A stretch of 43,890 bases of DNA from Planctomycetaceae bacterium (GTDB lineage: Bacteria; Planctomycetota; Phycisphaerae; Phycisphaerales; SM1A02): positions 1 through 43,890 of the forward strand of contig CANKBX010000005.1 of assembly GCA_947480055.1 (NCBI GenBank), in the 5' to 3' direction. The notes under the pieces are model-generated. The model was not told the origin of the DNA and did no database searches. It saw only the letters and a list, made by a program, of their open reading frames with translations. Positions 1 to 8,463 of this stretch are shown here, piece by piece; positions within the stretch are counted from its first letter, which is position 1; every line of letters begins with the position of its first letter. Made by a program: the position numbers and the translations under genes.

Positions 1-224
1 AATGTGCGCGTGGTCATGCCGGCCACTGAAAAAGATTCGCCAGAAGCCTTCACTTCATGTTGAAAGCGGCCGTGGTTGGTGTCGTACTGCAGGAGGTACG
101 CCAAGTTGTCCGCTGGCACCAAATCATTCACGCCAACAATTTCAAATCCGCCGCGCTGCACCGCCGCCCGATACACCAAGCGACCAATGCGACCGAAACC
201 ATTGATACCAATTCGAATTGCCAT
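1..224 (-). CDS. gap: Glyceraldehyde-3-phosphate dehydrogenase, N-terminal part (gene continues beyond window start)
   Basis: Reverse strand from ATG at 224 reads MAIRIGINGFGRIGRLVYRAAVQRGGFEIVGVNDLVPADNLAYLLQYDTNHGRF..., the GAPDH NAD-binding N-terminus. Confidence 0.93.
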   Translation of the reverse strand, partial: MAIRIGINGFGRIGRLVYRAAVQRGGFEIVGVNDLVPADNLAYLLQYDTNHGRFQHEVKASGESFSVAGMTTRT

Positions 225-324
225 GGCTGAAATCCTTTTGTTGTGAAAATAAATAACGTGTTCAAATAAAATGCCAACGATGAAAGATAGTTGCCAATCG
301 CCCTGTTGGGAAACCAGGATTTAT

Positions 325-1188
325 CTATAAGTTTTCTAGGCTATTTGCGCGGATTTTTCGGCTACGCACCATGACCTTGGCCTGCTTGCGCAAGGCAATG
401 TCGTACATGCTTGGAAACGCGTTGATCAGACCCGAGGCCAGGCACACCGCAAGACTGGTCCACACTTCGCTCTTGGGCTTGCGCAGGCAACGCATAATCG
501 CGTTGGCAACTTGCTCCGGAGTTTGAATGAACATCTTCGGCGCGTGGTCGGGCAGCAGCTTTCCATTTGGATCCATGCCGCCGCGCAACGAAGCTTGCTG
601 AAAAAATTCCGTGGCGGTGCTCACGGGGTGCACGCTTGAAACTTCAATGCCGTGTGACGCAAGTTCAAAGCGCATGGAGCGCGTCACCATGGCTTGCGCT
701 GCTTTGGTTGCGGCGTACATGCCTAAATACGGAATGGTGAATTTTGACAAACAACTTGATGTCATCAGCAAATGTCCGCGTCGATTCTGCGCCACCATGT
801 CACGCGCCGCTAGCGTGATCAATTCCGTGGCGGAGAAAAAATTCACCTCAAACATTTCGCGTATCTCCAACATGGACATGTCGTGCACCGCCATCTCCGC
901 GCCGTAGCCCGCGTTGGCAAATACCACATCCACCACGCCAAATGCGCGCGTGGCGTGCGTTAGTAATTTTTCACTGGAGCCAGGCTGCCCGACATCTGTT
1001 TCTACAACAACCGCTTCGCCACCCCGCGCGCGAATATCCGCGGCCAATACCTCCAGCCGATCCGCGCGCCGCGCCGCAAGAACCACGCGCATTCCAGCGC
1101 GCGACATGGCCAGCGCCGTGGCCGCGCCAATGCCGCTGCTTGCGCCCGTGATCACCGCCACACGATTTTGTAGTTCACCAATCGCCAT
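325..1188 (-). CDS. Short-chain dehydrogenase/reductase (SDR) family oxidoreductase
   Basis: AVITGASSGIGAATA (TGxxxGIG), ANAGYG, and YAATK active-site motif. Confidence 0.9.
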   Translation of the reverse strand: MAIGELQNRVAVITGASSGIGAATALAMSRAGMRVVLAARRADRLEVLAADIRARGGEAVVVETDVGQPGSSEKLLTHATRAFGVVDVVFANAGYGAEMAVHDMSMLEIREMFEVNFFSATELITLAARDMVAQNRRGHLLMTSSCLSKFTIPYLGMYAATKAAQAMVTRSMRFELASHGIEVSSVHPVSTATEFFQQASLRGGMDPNGKLLPDHAPKMFIQTPEQVANAIMRCLRKPKSEVWTSLAVCLASGLINAFPSMYDIALRKQAKVMVRSRKIRANSLENL

Positions 1189-1218
1189 AAGTGGACAGCA
1201 AGCGTATCCTGCTGCGCA

Positions 1219-2523
1219 ATGCCAAGAGCGCGATTCTTTTTCCTTGTGATTTGCCTTCTAGCAATCAGTGGCTTCAACGCGTGGGGAAAAAATTTCGCGC
1301 CCACATTCAATCAAATCATGGCGCCAAATTTTTCAGCCGCATCACTTCAAGTTTCAGAACCCGCGCCCGCGCGCGATTCAACGACACCCACATTATCCAC
1401 TGCTTCCACCAGCACTTCGCAAGAAACTTTGTCGCCGAAACCGCCTGCCTCGCTCGCGCCTTCCGATCCAAATCCAAAATTGAAAATGCCCGTCGTTCAA
1501 AGACTGGAAAATCACGCGCCGTTTCGTGTTGGCGTATTCAATATGCCACCGTTTGCGTTTCGTTCCGGCGGCGGGCAATGGTCCGGTTTGGCGGTCACGC
1601 TATTTCAGCACATCGCAAATTCGAGCGGCTTGCGCTACTCAATTACGGAATTTGAGAACATGGATCGAGCGATCAACGCGGTTGAAAACAACACGATTGA
1701 TTTTGCCGCAATTGCGGTTGACCCCACGCCAGAATTTGAATTGACCATGAATTTCACAAACGCGTTTGAACTGAGCGGAACCAGTATCGCCATTGCCAAA
1801 CATACGCATTTACCCTTACTCAACCTCATTGAAAGTATTTGGCAATCAATCATTCCACGCTTTGTTGGGGTGGTTCTTTTCTCTCTTATAATTTTTGGAG
1901 TGATCGTGGGCTTGGTCGAGCGCAAAAAAAATACAAGTCAATTTGGTGGTGGTTTCTGGAGCACCATTGGCGAGGGTGTTTGGTGGAGCTCCGCCACAAT
2001 CAGCACGGTTGGCTACGGTGATCGTGTTCCCAAGACCAAGCGCGGCCGTTTCGCTGGGGGTCTTTGGATGCTGATCGCCTTCGCTCTCACCAGCCTTTTG
2101 GCTGGCTTGCTTTCCAGCGTCTTGACCGTAGCGCGAATCAATTCTGAAATTCACACCCCCACAGATCTGTTGCGTTTGAAATGCGGGGCCGTATTAAATT
2201 CCGCGGCCTTTGTGGACGGGGCGAATATGAAATACGACATGACTCCATATGCCTCAATGGACGATTGCTTGCGCGCTTTAGACCGCGGACAAATTGGCGC
2301 AGTGTTGGGTGAAAGCGTGCGCCTGCGCTGGCTGATGAATCAGCCGCAATGGCAAAACCTAATCATGCTTCCTTCGCCAATCGTAACGCTGTACTCTGTG
2401 TTTCCGGTTTCCAGCGAAGTGGACCCGCAAACATTGGATGTGATTAATTATCACTTGCTGAAAATCACCGACTCGAAAGAGTGGGAAGACATGCGACATT
2501 TATTTTTAGGAGATCAATCATGA
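1219..2523 (+). CDS. GluR0-like ligand-gated potassium channel (periplasmic substrate-binding lobes split around a 2TM pore)
   Basis: Signal peptide; SBP-like lobe (FRVGVFNMPPFAF...GLAVTLFQHIA...), then TM-pore-TM with selectivity filter SSATISTVGYGDRVPKT, then second SBP lobe (LRALDRGQIGAVLGE...). Confidence 0.85.
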   Translation: MPRARFFFLVICLLAISGFNAWGKNFAPTFNQIMAPNFSAASLQVSEPAPARDSTTPTLSTASTSTSQETLSPKPPASLAPSDPNPKLKMPVVQRLENHAPFRVGVFNMPPFAFRSGGGQWSGLAVTLFQHIANSSGLRYSITEFENMDRAINAVENNTIDFAAIAVDPTPEFELTMNFTNAFELSGTSIAIAKHTHLPLLNLIESIWQSIIPRFVGVVLFSLIIFGVIVGLVERKKNTSQFGGGFWSTIGEGVWWSSATISTVGYGDRVPKTKRGRFAGGLWMLIAFALTSLLAGLLSSVLTVARINSEIHTPTDLLRLKCGAVLNSAAFVDGANMKYDMTPYASMDDCLRALDRGQIGAVLGESVRLRWLMNQPQWQNLIMLPSPIVTLYSVFPVSSEVDPQTLDVINYHLLKITDSKEWEDMRHLFLGDQS

Positions 2524-3326
2524 GTGGAGATTTTGCGTTTCTTGGAGTTCCGCGTTGCCTCATTGGCATGGTGCACTTGGCGGCGTTGCCTGGCTCGCCA
2601 CGCAGTGAATTGCGTGTTTCGGAAATTGCGCGCCAAGCGGTGATTGAAGCCAAGTTGCTTGAGCGACTTGGCTTTGACGCCATCATGATTGAAAACATGC
2701 ATGATTTGCCTTATTTACGCCGCCATGTGGGTAGCGAAATTGTGGCGGCCATGAGCGCTTGCGTGCTGTCGGTGCGCGCGGCGGTGAAAATTCCAATTGG
2801 CCTGCAGATTTTGGCGGGCGCAAATCAAGAGGCCATGAGCGTGGCGCATGCGTGCGGCGCGGCGTTTATTCGCGCCGAAGGTTTCGCCCTTGCATCCGTT
2901 GCCGACGAGGGAATCTTTGACCAAGCCGATGCGGGACCACTTTTGCGCCACAGAAAAATGTTGGGCGCGCAACGCGTGATGATCGCCGCGGATGTGCTGA
3001 AGAAGCACGCCAGCCACGCCATCACCAGCGACCTGAACGCCGCCGAGCAAACGCGCACGCTTATTTTCTGCGGAGCCGACTGCATCATTGTCACTGGCAA
3101 AGCCACGGGCCAACCGGTGGACTTTGAGCAACTTGGCTTGGTGAAAGAGGCGTCGCGCGTGCCCGTGCTTGTGGGTTCCGGCGCGCGCGCCGACAACGCA
3201 AGCGAACTTCTTGAAATTGCCGATGGCATCATCGTTGGCAGCGACTTGAAGCGTGGCGGTCGTTGGCAAAATCCTATCGATCCCGCCCGCGCCAAGGCTT
3301 TCATAAAGGCGGCGCGCAAGAAATAA
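2520..3326 (+). CDS. BtpA/SgcQ family protein
   Basis: GMVHLAALPGSPR...AIMIENMHDLPY...GANQEAMSVAHACGAAFIRAEGF..., typical BtpA family; ATGA overlap with upstream stop supports start at 2520. Confidence 0.82.
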   Translation: MSGDFAFLGVPRCLIGMVHLAALPGSPRSELRVSEIARQAVIEAKLLERLGFDAIMIENMHDLPYLRRHVGSEIVAAMSACVLSVRAAVKIPIGLQILAGANQEAMSVAHACGAAFIRAEGFALASVADEGIFDQADAGPLLRHRKMLGAQRVMIAADVLKKHASHAITSDLNAAEQTRTLIFCGADCIIVTGKATGQPVDFEQLGLVKEASRVPVLVGSGARADNASELLEIADGIIVGSDLKRGGRWQNPIDPARAKAFIKAARKK

Positions 3327-3406
3327 ATTACGACCAGCCCAACCGATCCATTTCACGGAGCAACTTTGACTCGGATTACGACTTGGATTATGGCTAGGAT
3401 CAAGGC

Positions 3407-4267
3407 ATGAACGTTTGGCTCAATGGCCACATACTCCCGCTTGAAAAAGCCCACATTAGCCCGCTTGATCGTGGCTTTTTGTTTGGCGACGGCATTTATG
3501 AAGTGGTGCGCTTCTTTGATCGCACAGGCATGGCCATGGATGCGCACATGCGGCGCCTTGAGCGCAGTTTGCAACTCACACACATCACCGGATTCAACGC
3601 GCGCGATTTGCCGTCGCTGTGCGAACAACTTCTTCAAGCCGAAAATTTGCGCGACGCGTGCGTGTATCTACAAATCACCCGCGGCGTCGCCGCCACGCGC
3701 GCGCACATGCCGCCCGAACATATTCAACCCACCGTGTTCGCCATGGCCCATGCGTACGGCGCGCTTGACACACTCACCACCGCCGCGCCCATTTCGCTTT
3801 CAATTCAACCGGACCTTCGCTGGCATCGCTGCGATATCAAGTCAACCAGTTTATTGGGAAGCATTTTGCCAATGCTTGATGGACGCGCCCACCACGCCGA
3901 CGAGGCGATTTTAATTCGCGATGGTTTTGTGAGCGAAGGTTCAAGCTCGAATATTTTTGTTGTGCGCGGAAATAAAGTCGCCACGGCTCCCATCAACACG
4001 GATCCATCAATCTTGCATGGCACCATGCGCACTCTGGCCATCGACGCGGCCAAGCAACTTGGCTTTGATGTGTCCATTCGCCCCATTGAAGAATCAGAAC
4101 TCGCCGCGGCGGATGAAATCTGGGTCACCAGTAGCGGCCGCGTGCTTGCCAGTTGCGTGTCCCTGAATGGAAATATGTTTGGCACCGGAAAGCCCGCAAA
4201 AATGGCTTGCGCCGTGATTAATTGCATGCGCCTTGCGGTGGAAAATCTCCTGGTCAAGACTCCCTAG
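3407..4267 (+). CDS. Class IV aminotransferase (D-alanine aminotransferase / branched-chain aminotransferase-like)
   Basis: MNVWLNGHILPLEKAHISPLDRGFLFGDGIYEVVRFF; SLLGSILPMLDGRAHHADEAILIRDGFVSEGSSSNIFVV PLP fold-type IV motifs. Confidence 0.88.
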   Translation: MNVWLNGHILPLEKAHISPLDRGFLFGDGIYEVVRFFDRTGMAMDAHMRRLERSLQLTHITGFNARDLPSLCEQLLQAENLRDACVYLQITRGVAATRAHMPPEHIQPTVFAMAHAYGALDTLTTAAPISLSIQPDLRWHRCDIKSTSLLGSILPMLDGRAHHADEAILIRDGFVSEGSSSNIFVVRGNKVATAPINTDPSILHGTMRTLAIDAAKQLGFDVSIRPIEESELAAADEIWVTSSGRVLASCVSLNGNMFGTGKPAKMACAVINCMRLAVENLLVKTP

Positions 4268-4279
4268 AATCAAATTCCC

Positions 4280-5086
4280 ATGTCCGCTCTACTCGCCATT
4301 TCAGTTGGAAATACCCGCACCTCGTTCGCGCGCTTTGTGGATCGCAAATTGATCGCGTCGGAACATATTGAGAACACCAACGAAAATAAAATAGTTGAGG
4401 GAATCGCCGCCGCGTGGGCGGAATTGTCCGACAGCGACGCCATTGTTGTTTTGGCCAGCGTGAATGACACATTCGCAAATCCGCTTAAAATTAAAATTGA
4501 GATGCGCTTGAAGACAGAGGTGCTGCGCATAGGAAAAGAGTTGCCCATTCCAATTGGCGTGTGTTTGGATGCTGGCGCAAATCCTGGACAAGATCGCTTG
4601 CTCGCGGCCGCGGCGGCCTACGACTCGCTCAAGCAAGCAGTTGTTGTGGTTGACGCGGGCACCGCCATGACCGTGGACTTTGTGGACGGCGAAGGCGTGT
4701 TCCACGGCGGCGCAATTATTCCAGGCGCGTCGCTGCAATTAAAATCACTGCATGAAAACACCGCCGCCCTTCCACGCGTGGCCTTCGCTCAGCCAGACCC
4801 CAAAGAACCGTTCGGGCGCAACACCGCGGCCGCCATGTTGCTTGGCGTATACGAAGGCTTGCGCGGCGCCATGCACCGACTTGTTGAGCGTTATGCCGAG
4901 CATTACAAGGCGTTTCCAATGGTGGTGGTCACGGGCGGCGACGCCGACGTGCTGTTTACCGGCGATGATTTGGTGGACCGGCATGTTGCCGACCTTGTGC
5001 TGATTGGCATTCGCGTGGCCGCTGAAAAATCCATCGAAGAAGATTCGCACGACACCAACGCGTCCATTGACGCGCACGAGGAATAA
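4280..5086 (+). CDS. coaX: Type III pantothenate kinase
   Basis: AISVGNTRTSFARF, DRLLAAAAAYD, VVVDAGTAMTVDFV..GGAIIPGA, VVVTGGDAD motifs. Confidence 0.9.
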   Translation: MSALLAISVGNTRTSFARFVDRKLIASEHIENTNENKIVEGIAAAWAELSDSDAIVVLASVNDTFANPLKIKIEMRLKTEVLRIGKELPIPIGVCLDAGANPGQDRLLAAAAAYDSLKQAVVVVDAGTAMTVDFVDGEGVFHGGAIIPGASLQLKSLHENTAALPRVAFAQPDPKEPFGRNTAAAMLLGVYEGLRGAMHRLVERYAEHYKAFPMVVVTGGDADVLFTGDDLVDRHVADLVLIGIRVAAEKSIEEDSHDTNASIDAHEE

Positions 5087-5087
5087 T

Positions 5088-6083
5088 TTGATTCGCGAGT
5101 TCGCATGCTGGCTCACAACCGCGGCCTCTGGCGCCGTGGGCGTATTGCACATGCGAGCGCAACCAGATCGCCTTGCAAAAACTCTTTCTATCGCGCTTCC
5201 AGAAATTGGCACCGCAAGTTTGCGGCGCATTTGCGATCTTGACGAGGCGCTTGTGCTTCGCGCCAGCGACAACACGCTCATTGTCACGCCTCATGGCGGT
5301 CCACGCCTGCGGCAACGTTTGGTGCGCGCCATAAGCGACGCTGGAATTTCTTTTGTATCCCCTCATCAACTCTCTCCCGCGGACATTTTCATAGAGACAG
5401 CAAACGATATTGAATCGCGCATGCTGAACACGCTCGCGCGCGCGGCAAGTCCGGACGCCATAGCGCTGTTGCTTGCGCAGCCACAGCGCTGGAAAAAATA
5501 TGGCGCGCCCACGCCCGCCGACGCTGCCCGAAGCAAGCGACTTTGCCGATTGATTGATCCGCCCACAGTGGTGATTGCTGGCGCCCCAAACGCCGGCAAA
5601 AGCACTCTTCTCAATGCGTTGCTTGGCCGAACCGCCGCGGTCACGTCACCCATTGCCGGCACCACGCGCGACTTTGTAAGCGCCAACATTGTGCTTGCGG
5701 GTCTTGCCTGCCGCGTGGTTGATGCGCCTGGCTTTACTCAAAAAAATCTTCCTGAAGAAGTTTTTGGCGCGACTCATTCAACTCCATCACCCGACTCGAT
5801 TGACCAAGCTGCAATCGCCCGTGCGCAACAAGAAATTCTCAACGCCGATCTTGTAGTTGCCCTCGCCGCGCCCAATCAAGAGTGGCCCGCTATTGAACAT
5901 TCGAAGATTATCCGAGTTCAATCCATGTCCGATATTTTAAAATCGAACGACTCTAAATTGAAAATCACATTGTGCATAAGCGCTCTCGCCGGCACTGGCC
6001 TAATTGAGTTTGCTCAGGCGGTGCGAGAAAAAATCGTTCCCGCTTCGGACATTGCCAACGATAGGCCCTGGCAATTTTGGTAA
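5088..6083 (+). CDS. MnmE/TrmE-like GTPase lacking the C-terminal catalytic segment
   Basis: TrmE-type N-terminal region followed by P-loop GAPNAGKSTLLNALLG, AGTTRDF, DAPGF and SALAGTGL; ORF ends right after the G domain (..NDRPWQFW*). TTG start at 5088 inferred because it directly follows coaX. Confidence 0.7.
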   Translation: MIREFACWLTTAASGAVGVLHMRAQPDRLAKTLSIALPEIGTASLRRICDLDEALVLRASDNTLIVTPHGGPRLRQRLVRAISDAGISFVSPHQLSPADIFIETANDIESRMLNTLARAASPDAIALLLAQPQRWKKYGAPTPADAARSKRLCRLIDPPTVVIAGAPNAGKSTLLNALLGRTAAVTSPIAGTTRDFVSANIVLAGLACRVVDAPGFTQKNLPEEVFGATHSTPSPDSIDQAAIARAQQEILNADLVVALAAPNQEWPAIEHSKIIRVQSMSDILKSNDSKLKITLCISALAGTGLIEFAQAVREKIVPASDIANDRPWQFW

Positions 6084-6090
6084 TTGCCAG
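6068..6090. repeat. Perfect 9-bp inverted repeat with 5-nt loop overlapping the stop codon of the MnmE-like gene
   Basis: CTGGCAATT-TTGGT-AATTGCCAG; no T-tract follows. Confidence 0.7.
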
Positions 6091-6361
6091 AATTGCCAGA
6101 ATGACCTGCAAGCCAAAGCACTACACAGAAGTCATAAACCTCATCAAGAATTCAGTTCTCTAACTAATTTACCTTCGTTTAAGGTGCGATAACCATAGAA
6201 AATGCACCCTAAATTAGCTTTATTATGTGTATTTTATGAACTTTTACGTTTTTGCCAAGATTAATTTGCATTCACTAAAATTAAATCGTAACCTGTTTCT
6301 GTAGCAAGTAGACAAATAGTCAAGTTGCATTAGATTGAAAACCTTACAGAAAGATACTTAC

Positions 6362-6547
6362 ATGACAAACTGGATTAAAAACTTCATTAATGACGAGCGC
6401 GGCGCTGAGAGCACCGAGTTGGCTGTTTCTGTTCTAGTGGTCGCCGGTGGTGCGATTGCTTCAGCTAAGACTCTTCGAAACAAGATCCAAGAGAAGAATT
6501 CCGATATGATCGAAGAGTTCGATACAACTGGCACAACTGGCCCTTAA
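6362..6547 (+). CDS. flp: Flp-type pilin, copy 1
   Basis: 61 aa MTNWIKNFINDERGAESTELAVSVLVVAGGAIASAKTL...; short basic leader, G^AESTE prepilin cleavage-like site with Glu at +5, hydrophobic segment; beside tad genes. Confidence 0.85.
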   Translation: MTNWIKNFINDERGAESTELAVSVLVVAGGAIASAKTLRNKIQEKNSDMIEEFDTTGTTGP

Positions 6548-6569
6548 TTCTTAGTAATTTGTAATTTCC

Positions 6570-6605
6570 AAACAGCCCCGCTTCGGCGGGGCTGTTTGTG
6601 TTTTT
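6570..6605 (+). terminator. Rho-independent terminator of flp copy 1
   Basis: AAACAGCCCCGC-TTCG-GCGGGGCTGTTT followed by GTGTTTTT. Confidence 0.93.
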
Positions 6606-6788
6606 ACCCTTAACAAACCCAAAGCGCCACAACAGTGCCGCATAGCCAGCTAGAAAAGTTATAGGCCACTTAGAAAATTTGATTTTGCATTTGCAATTAG
6701 ATTTATGAATTGTATCTTATTTCTAGTCAATAACCGTCAAACAAGGTGTTTGGCGGAGAATTGCAAAAACCTTAGAAAGGATACTTAC

Positions 6789-6974
6789 ATGACAAACTGG
6801 ATTAAAAACTTCATTAATGACGAGCGCGGCGCTGAGAGCACCGAGTTGGCTGTTTCTGTTCTAGTGGTCGCCGGTGGTGCGATTGCTTCAGCTAAGACTC
6901 TTCGAAACAAGATCCAAGAGAAGAATGCCGATATGATCGAAGAGTTCGATACAACTGGCACAACTGGCCCTTAA
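6789..6974 (+). CDS. flp: Flp-type pilin, copy 2 (one residue different, S to A)
   Basis: Near-identical duplicate of 6362..6547. Confidence 0.85.
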   Translation: MTNWIKNFINDERGAESTELAVSVLVVAGGAIASAKTLRNKIQEKNADMIEEFDTTGTTGP

Positions 6975-6996
6975 TTCTTAGTAATTTGTAATTTCC

Positions 6997-7032
6997 AAAC
7001 AGCCCCGCTTCGGTGGGGCTGTTTGTGTTTTT
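6997..7032 (+). terminator. Rho-independent terminator of flp copy 2
   Basis: AAACAGCCCCGC-TTCG-GTGGGGCTGTTT then GTGTTTTT; one G-C pair replaced by G-T wobble relative to copy 1. Confidence 0.92.
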
Positions 7033-7098
7033 ACACTGCCAAATTAAAAGAACTACAAAATTACGGCAAAGCCACTTCAAACCACTTCACCATCACAT

Positions 7099-8391
7099 TT
7101 AACGCACCAAACGCGCCCGCCCGGGCATCGCTTGAGTAGTGAGTTCATCAATAACGTCGGTGAATTCAAGAAGAGCCGAACCATGCTCCTCTACAGATCC
7201 AAGAATCGCTGTTCCCAAACGCGCTTGGGCATTCAGTTCCATCTGAAGCGCCGTATCGGGGGCGTAGCAATGCGACTCAAAAGAAACTATCGCTGAGCCA
7301 GCTATTCTCCAAGGCGCTGTTGCGCCCCGTTGTATAAACCAGTACCCAGACCAATCGCCAATTCCGTCCGCGGGCGTTCCTTCCATCACACTGCTTTGGC
7401 CCACTCTCAACAATGCTGAATTTGCCAATTGAATTGTTGCGTGATCGAATTGCAAATTGCAAGTTCCACGAATAAATATCCCTTTCACAAATTGATGCAG
7501 GCCCGGGTCAAGAATGACGGTTCCACCACTAGCTTGCAGAAACCCATGCACGCCTGGAGCAACATGAGTCACGCCGATATTGTCATGATCGATGTCTGGT
7601 AGTTCCTCTGCAGGCACTACAAAAGCAGGCAAATCAATTGCATTCATGGGATCAGCAGGAATCACTTCAGACTCCTGCACAACGCCGTCCACAGCCAACT
7701 TGGTCTGTGGATCTATTGTTCCTGGCAGGCGCAACACAGTAAGTTGCATTGATGCATTAGGCAAAATCTGGCAAGCATTCGCGTTGATTGATCGCACCGA
7801 CACACCGCCCTTGGAAACCAGCCGGGCCTGATTATCTAAAGCAATCCCGCTAGATGTTTCCGCATTCAAAAGCAGTGAAGTGGTATTGCGCGGAGGGTTG
7901 TAAACGGCAATGCTCACGCGTTCAAATGCCATTGGCGATGTGCCAAAGAATCCGCCAAGCACCAAGCCAGGGGAACCATTGGGATGATCCGGCGCAAATC
8001 GCACACGCGCTCGAACAGCGGGCCCACCATCTGAGTCAACGGTAAAAACTCGAAGTTCATCGTCCCAGTGGCCAAATTCAACATCGCCTCCTCCACCTGG
8101 ACCGTTTCCAATAGTGACCACGATCGGACCATTTGGTCCCATATTGCCCGCAGCTGCTGCTTGGGCATCATCTCGGACATCATCGCCACTGTCCCTGTAT
8201 CGGGCCGCGGCGGCCAAAGCAACGGCATCCGCGGCAAACTTGGCGCTGGTTACTGAACGAACCGCCAATCCAATTTCCACGCCAAACCACGCCATCATTA
8301 AGACCACCGGTAGAAAAATGATCACGGTGGCCGTGGATGCGCCCCTTCTATTGGACCAAATAAGTTCAGTTGAATTACGCATAAATTTCAA
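7099..8391 (-). CDS. TadG-like pilus-associated protein (Tad-like N-terminal region)
   Basis: MKFMRNSTELIWSNRRGASTATVIIFLPVVLMMAWFGVEIGLAVRSVTSAKFAADAVALAAAARY; location in tad locus. Confidence 0.7.
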   Translation of the reverse strand: MKFMRNSTELIWSNRRGASTATVIIFLPVVLMMAWFGVEIGLAVRSVTSAKFAADAVALAAAARYRDSGDDVRDDAQAAAAGNMGPNGPIVVTIGNGPGGGGDVEFGHWDDELRVFTVDSDGGPAVRARVRFAPDHPNGSPGLVLGGFFGTSPMAFERVSIAVYNPPRNTTSLLLNAETSSGIALDNQARLVSKGGVSVRSINANACQILPNASMQLTVLRLPGTIDPQTKLAVDGVVQESEVIPADPMNAIDLPAFVVPAEELPDIDHDNIGVTHVAPGVHGFLQASGGTVILDPGLHQFVKGIFIRGTCNLQFDHATIQLANSALLRVGQSSVMEGTPADGIGDWSGYWFIQRGATAPWRIAGSAIVSFESHCYAPDTALQMELNAQARLGTAILGSVEEHGSALLEFTDVIDELTTQAMPGRARLVR

Positions 8392-8463
8392 GTTCCACGT
8401 TGATTTTGCTACACTAGTTAGGATATTTCACAGAGTGAGATACCCACAAGGATAATAATATTA

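Larger units (their letters stand above)
6352..7034 (+). repeat. Tandem duplication: copies 6352-6607 and 6779-7034 (offset 427 bp)
   Basis: Two 256-bp blocks identical except for changes seen at 6500/6927 (T/G) and 6587/7014 (C/T) across CDS and terminator; a few more differences at the 5' edge. Confidence 0.88.

Noticed and set aside
2715-3356. Antisense ORF of 213 aa opposite the BtpA gene (and similar large antisense ORFs, e.g. 12385..13035, 33500..34207, 35707..36381)
   Set aside because: Shadow ORFs from GC-biased codon usage. The translations are low-complexity and unlike any family, and the sense-strand genes are clearly recognisable.
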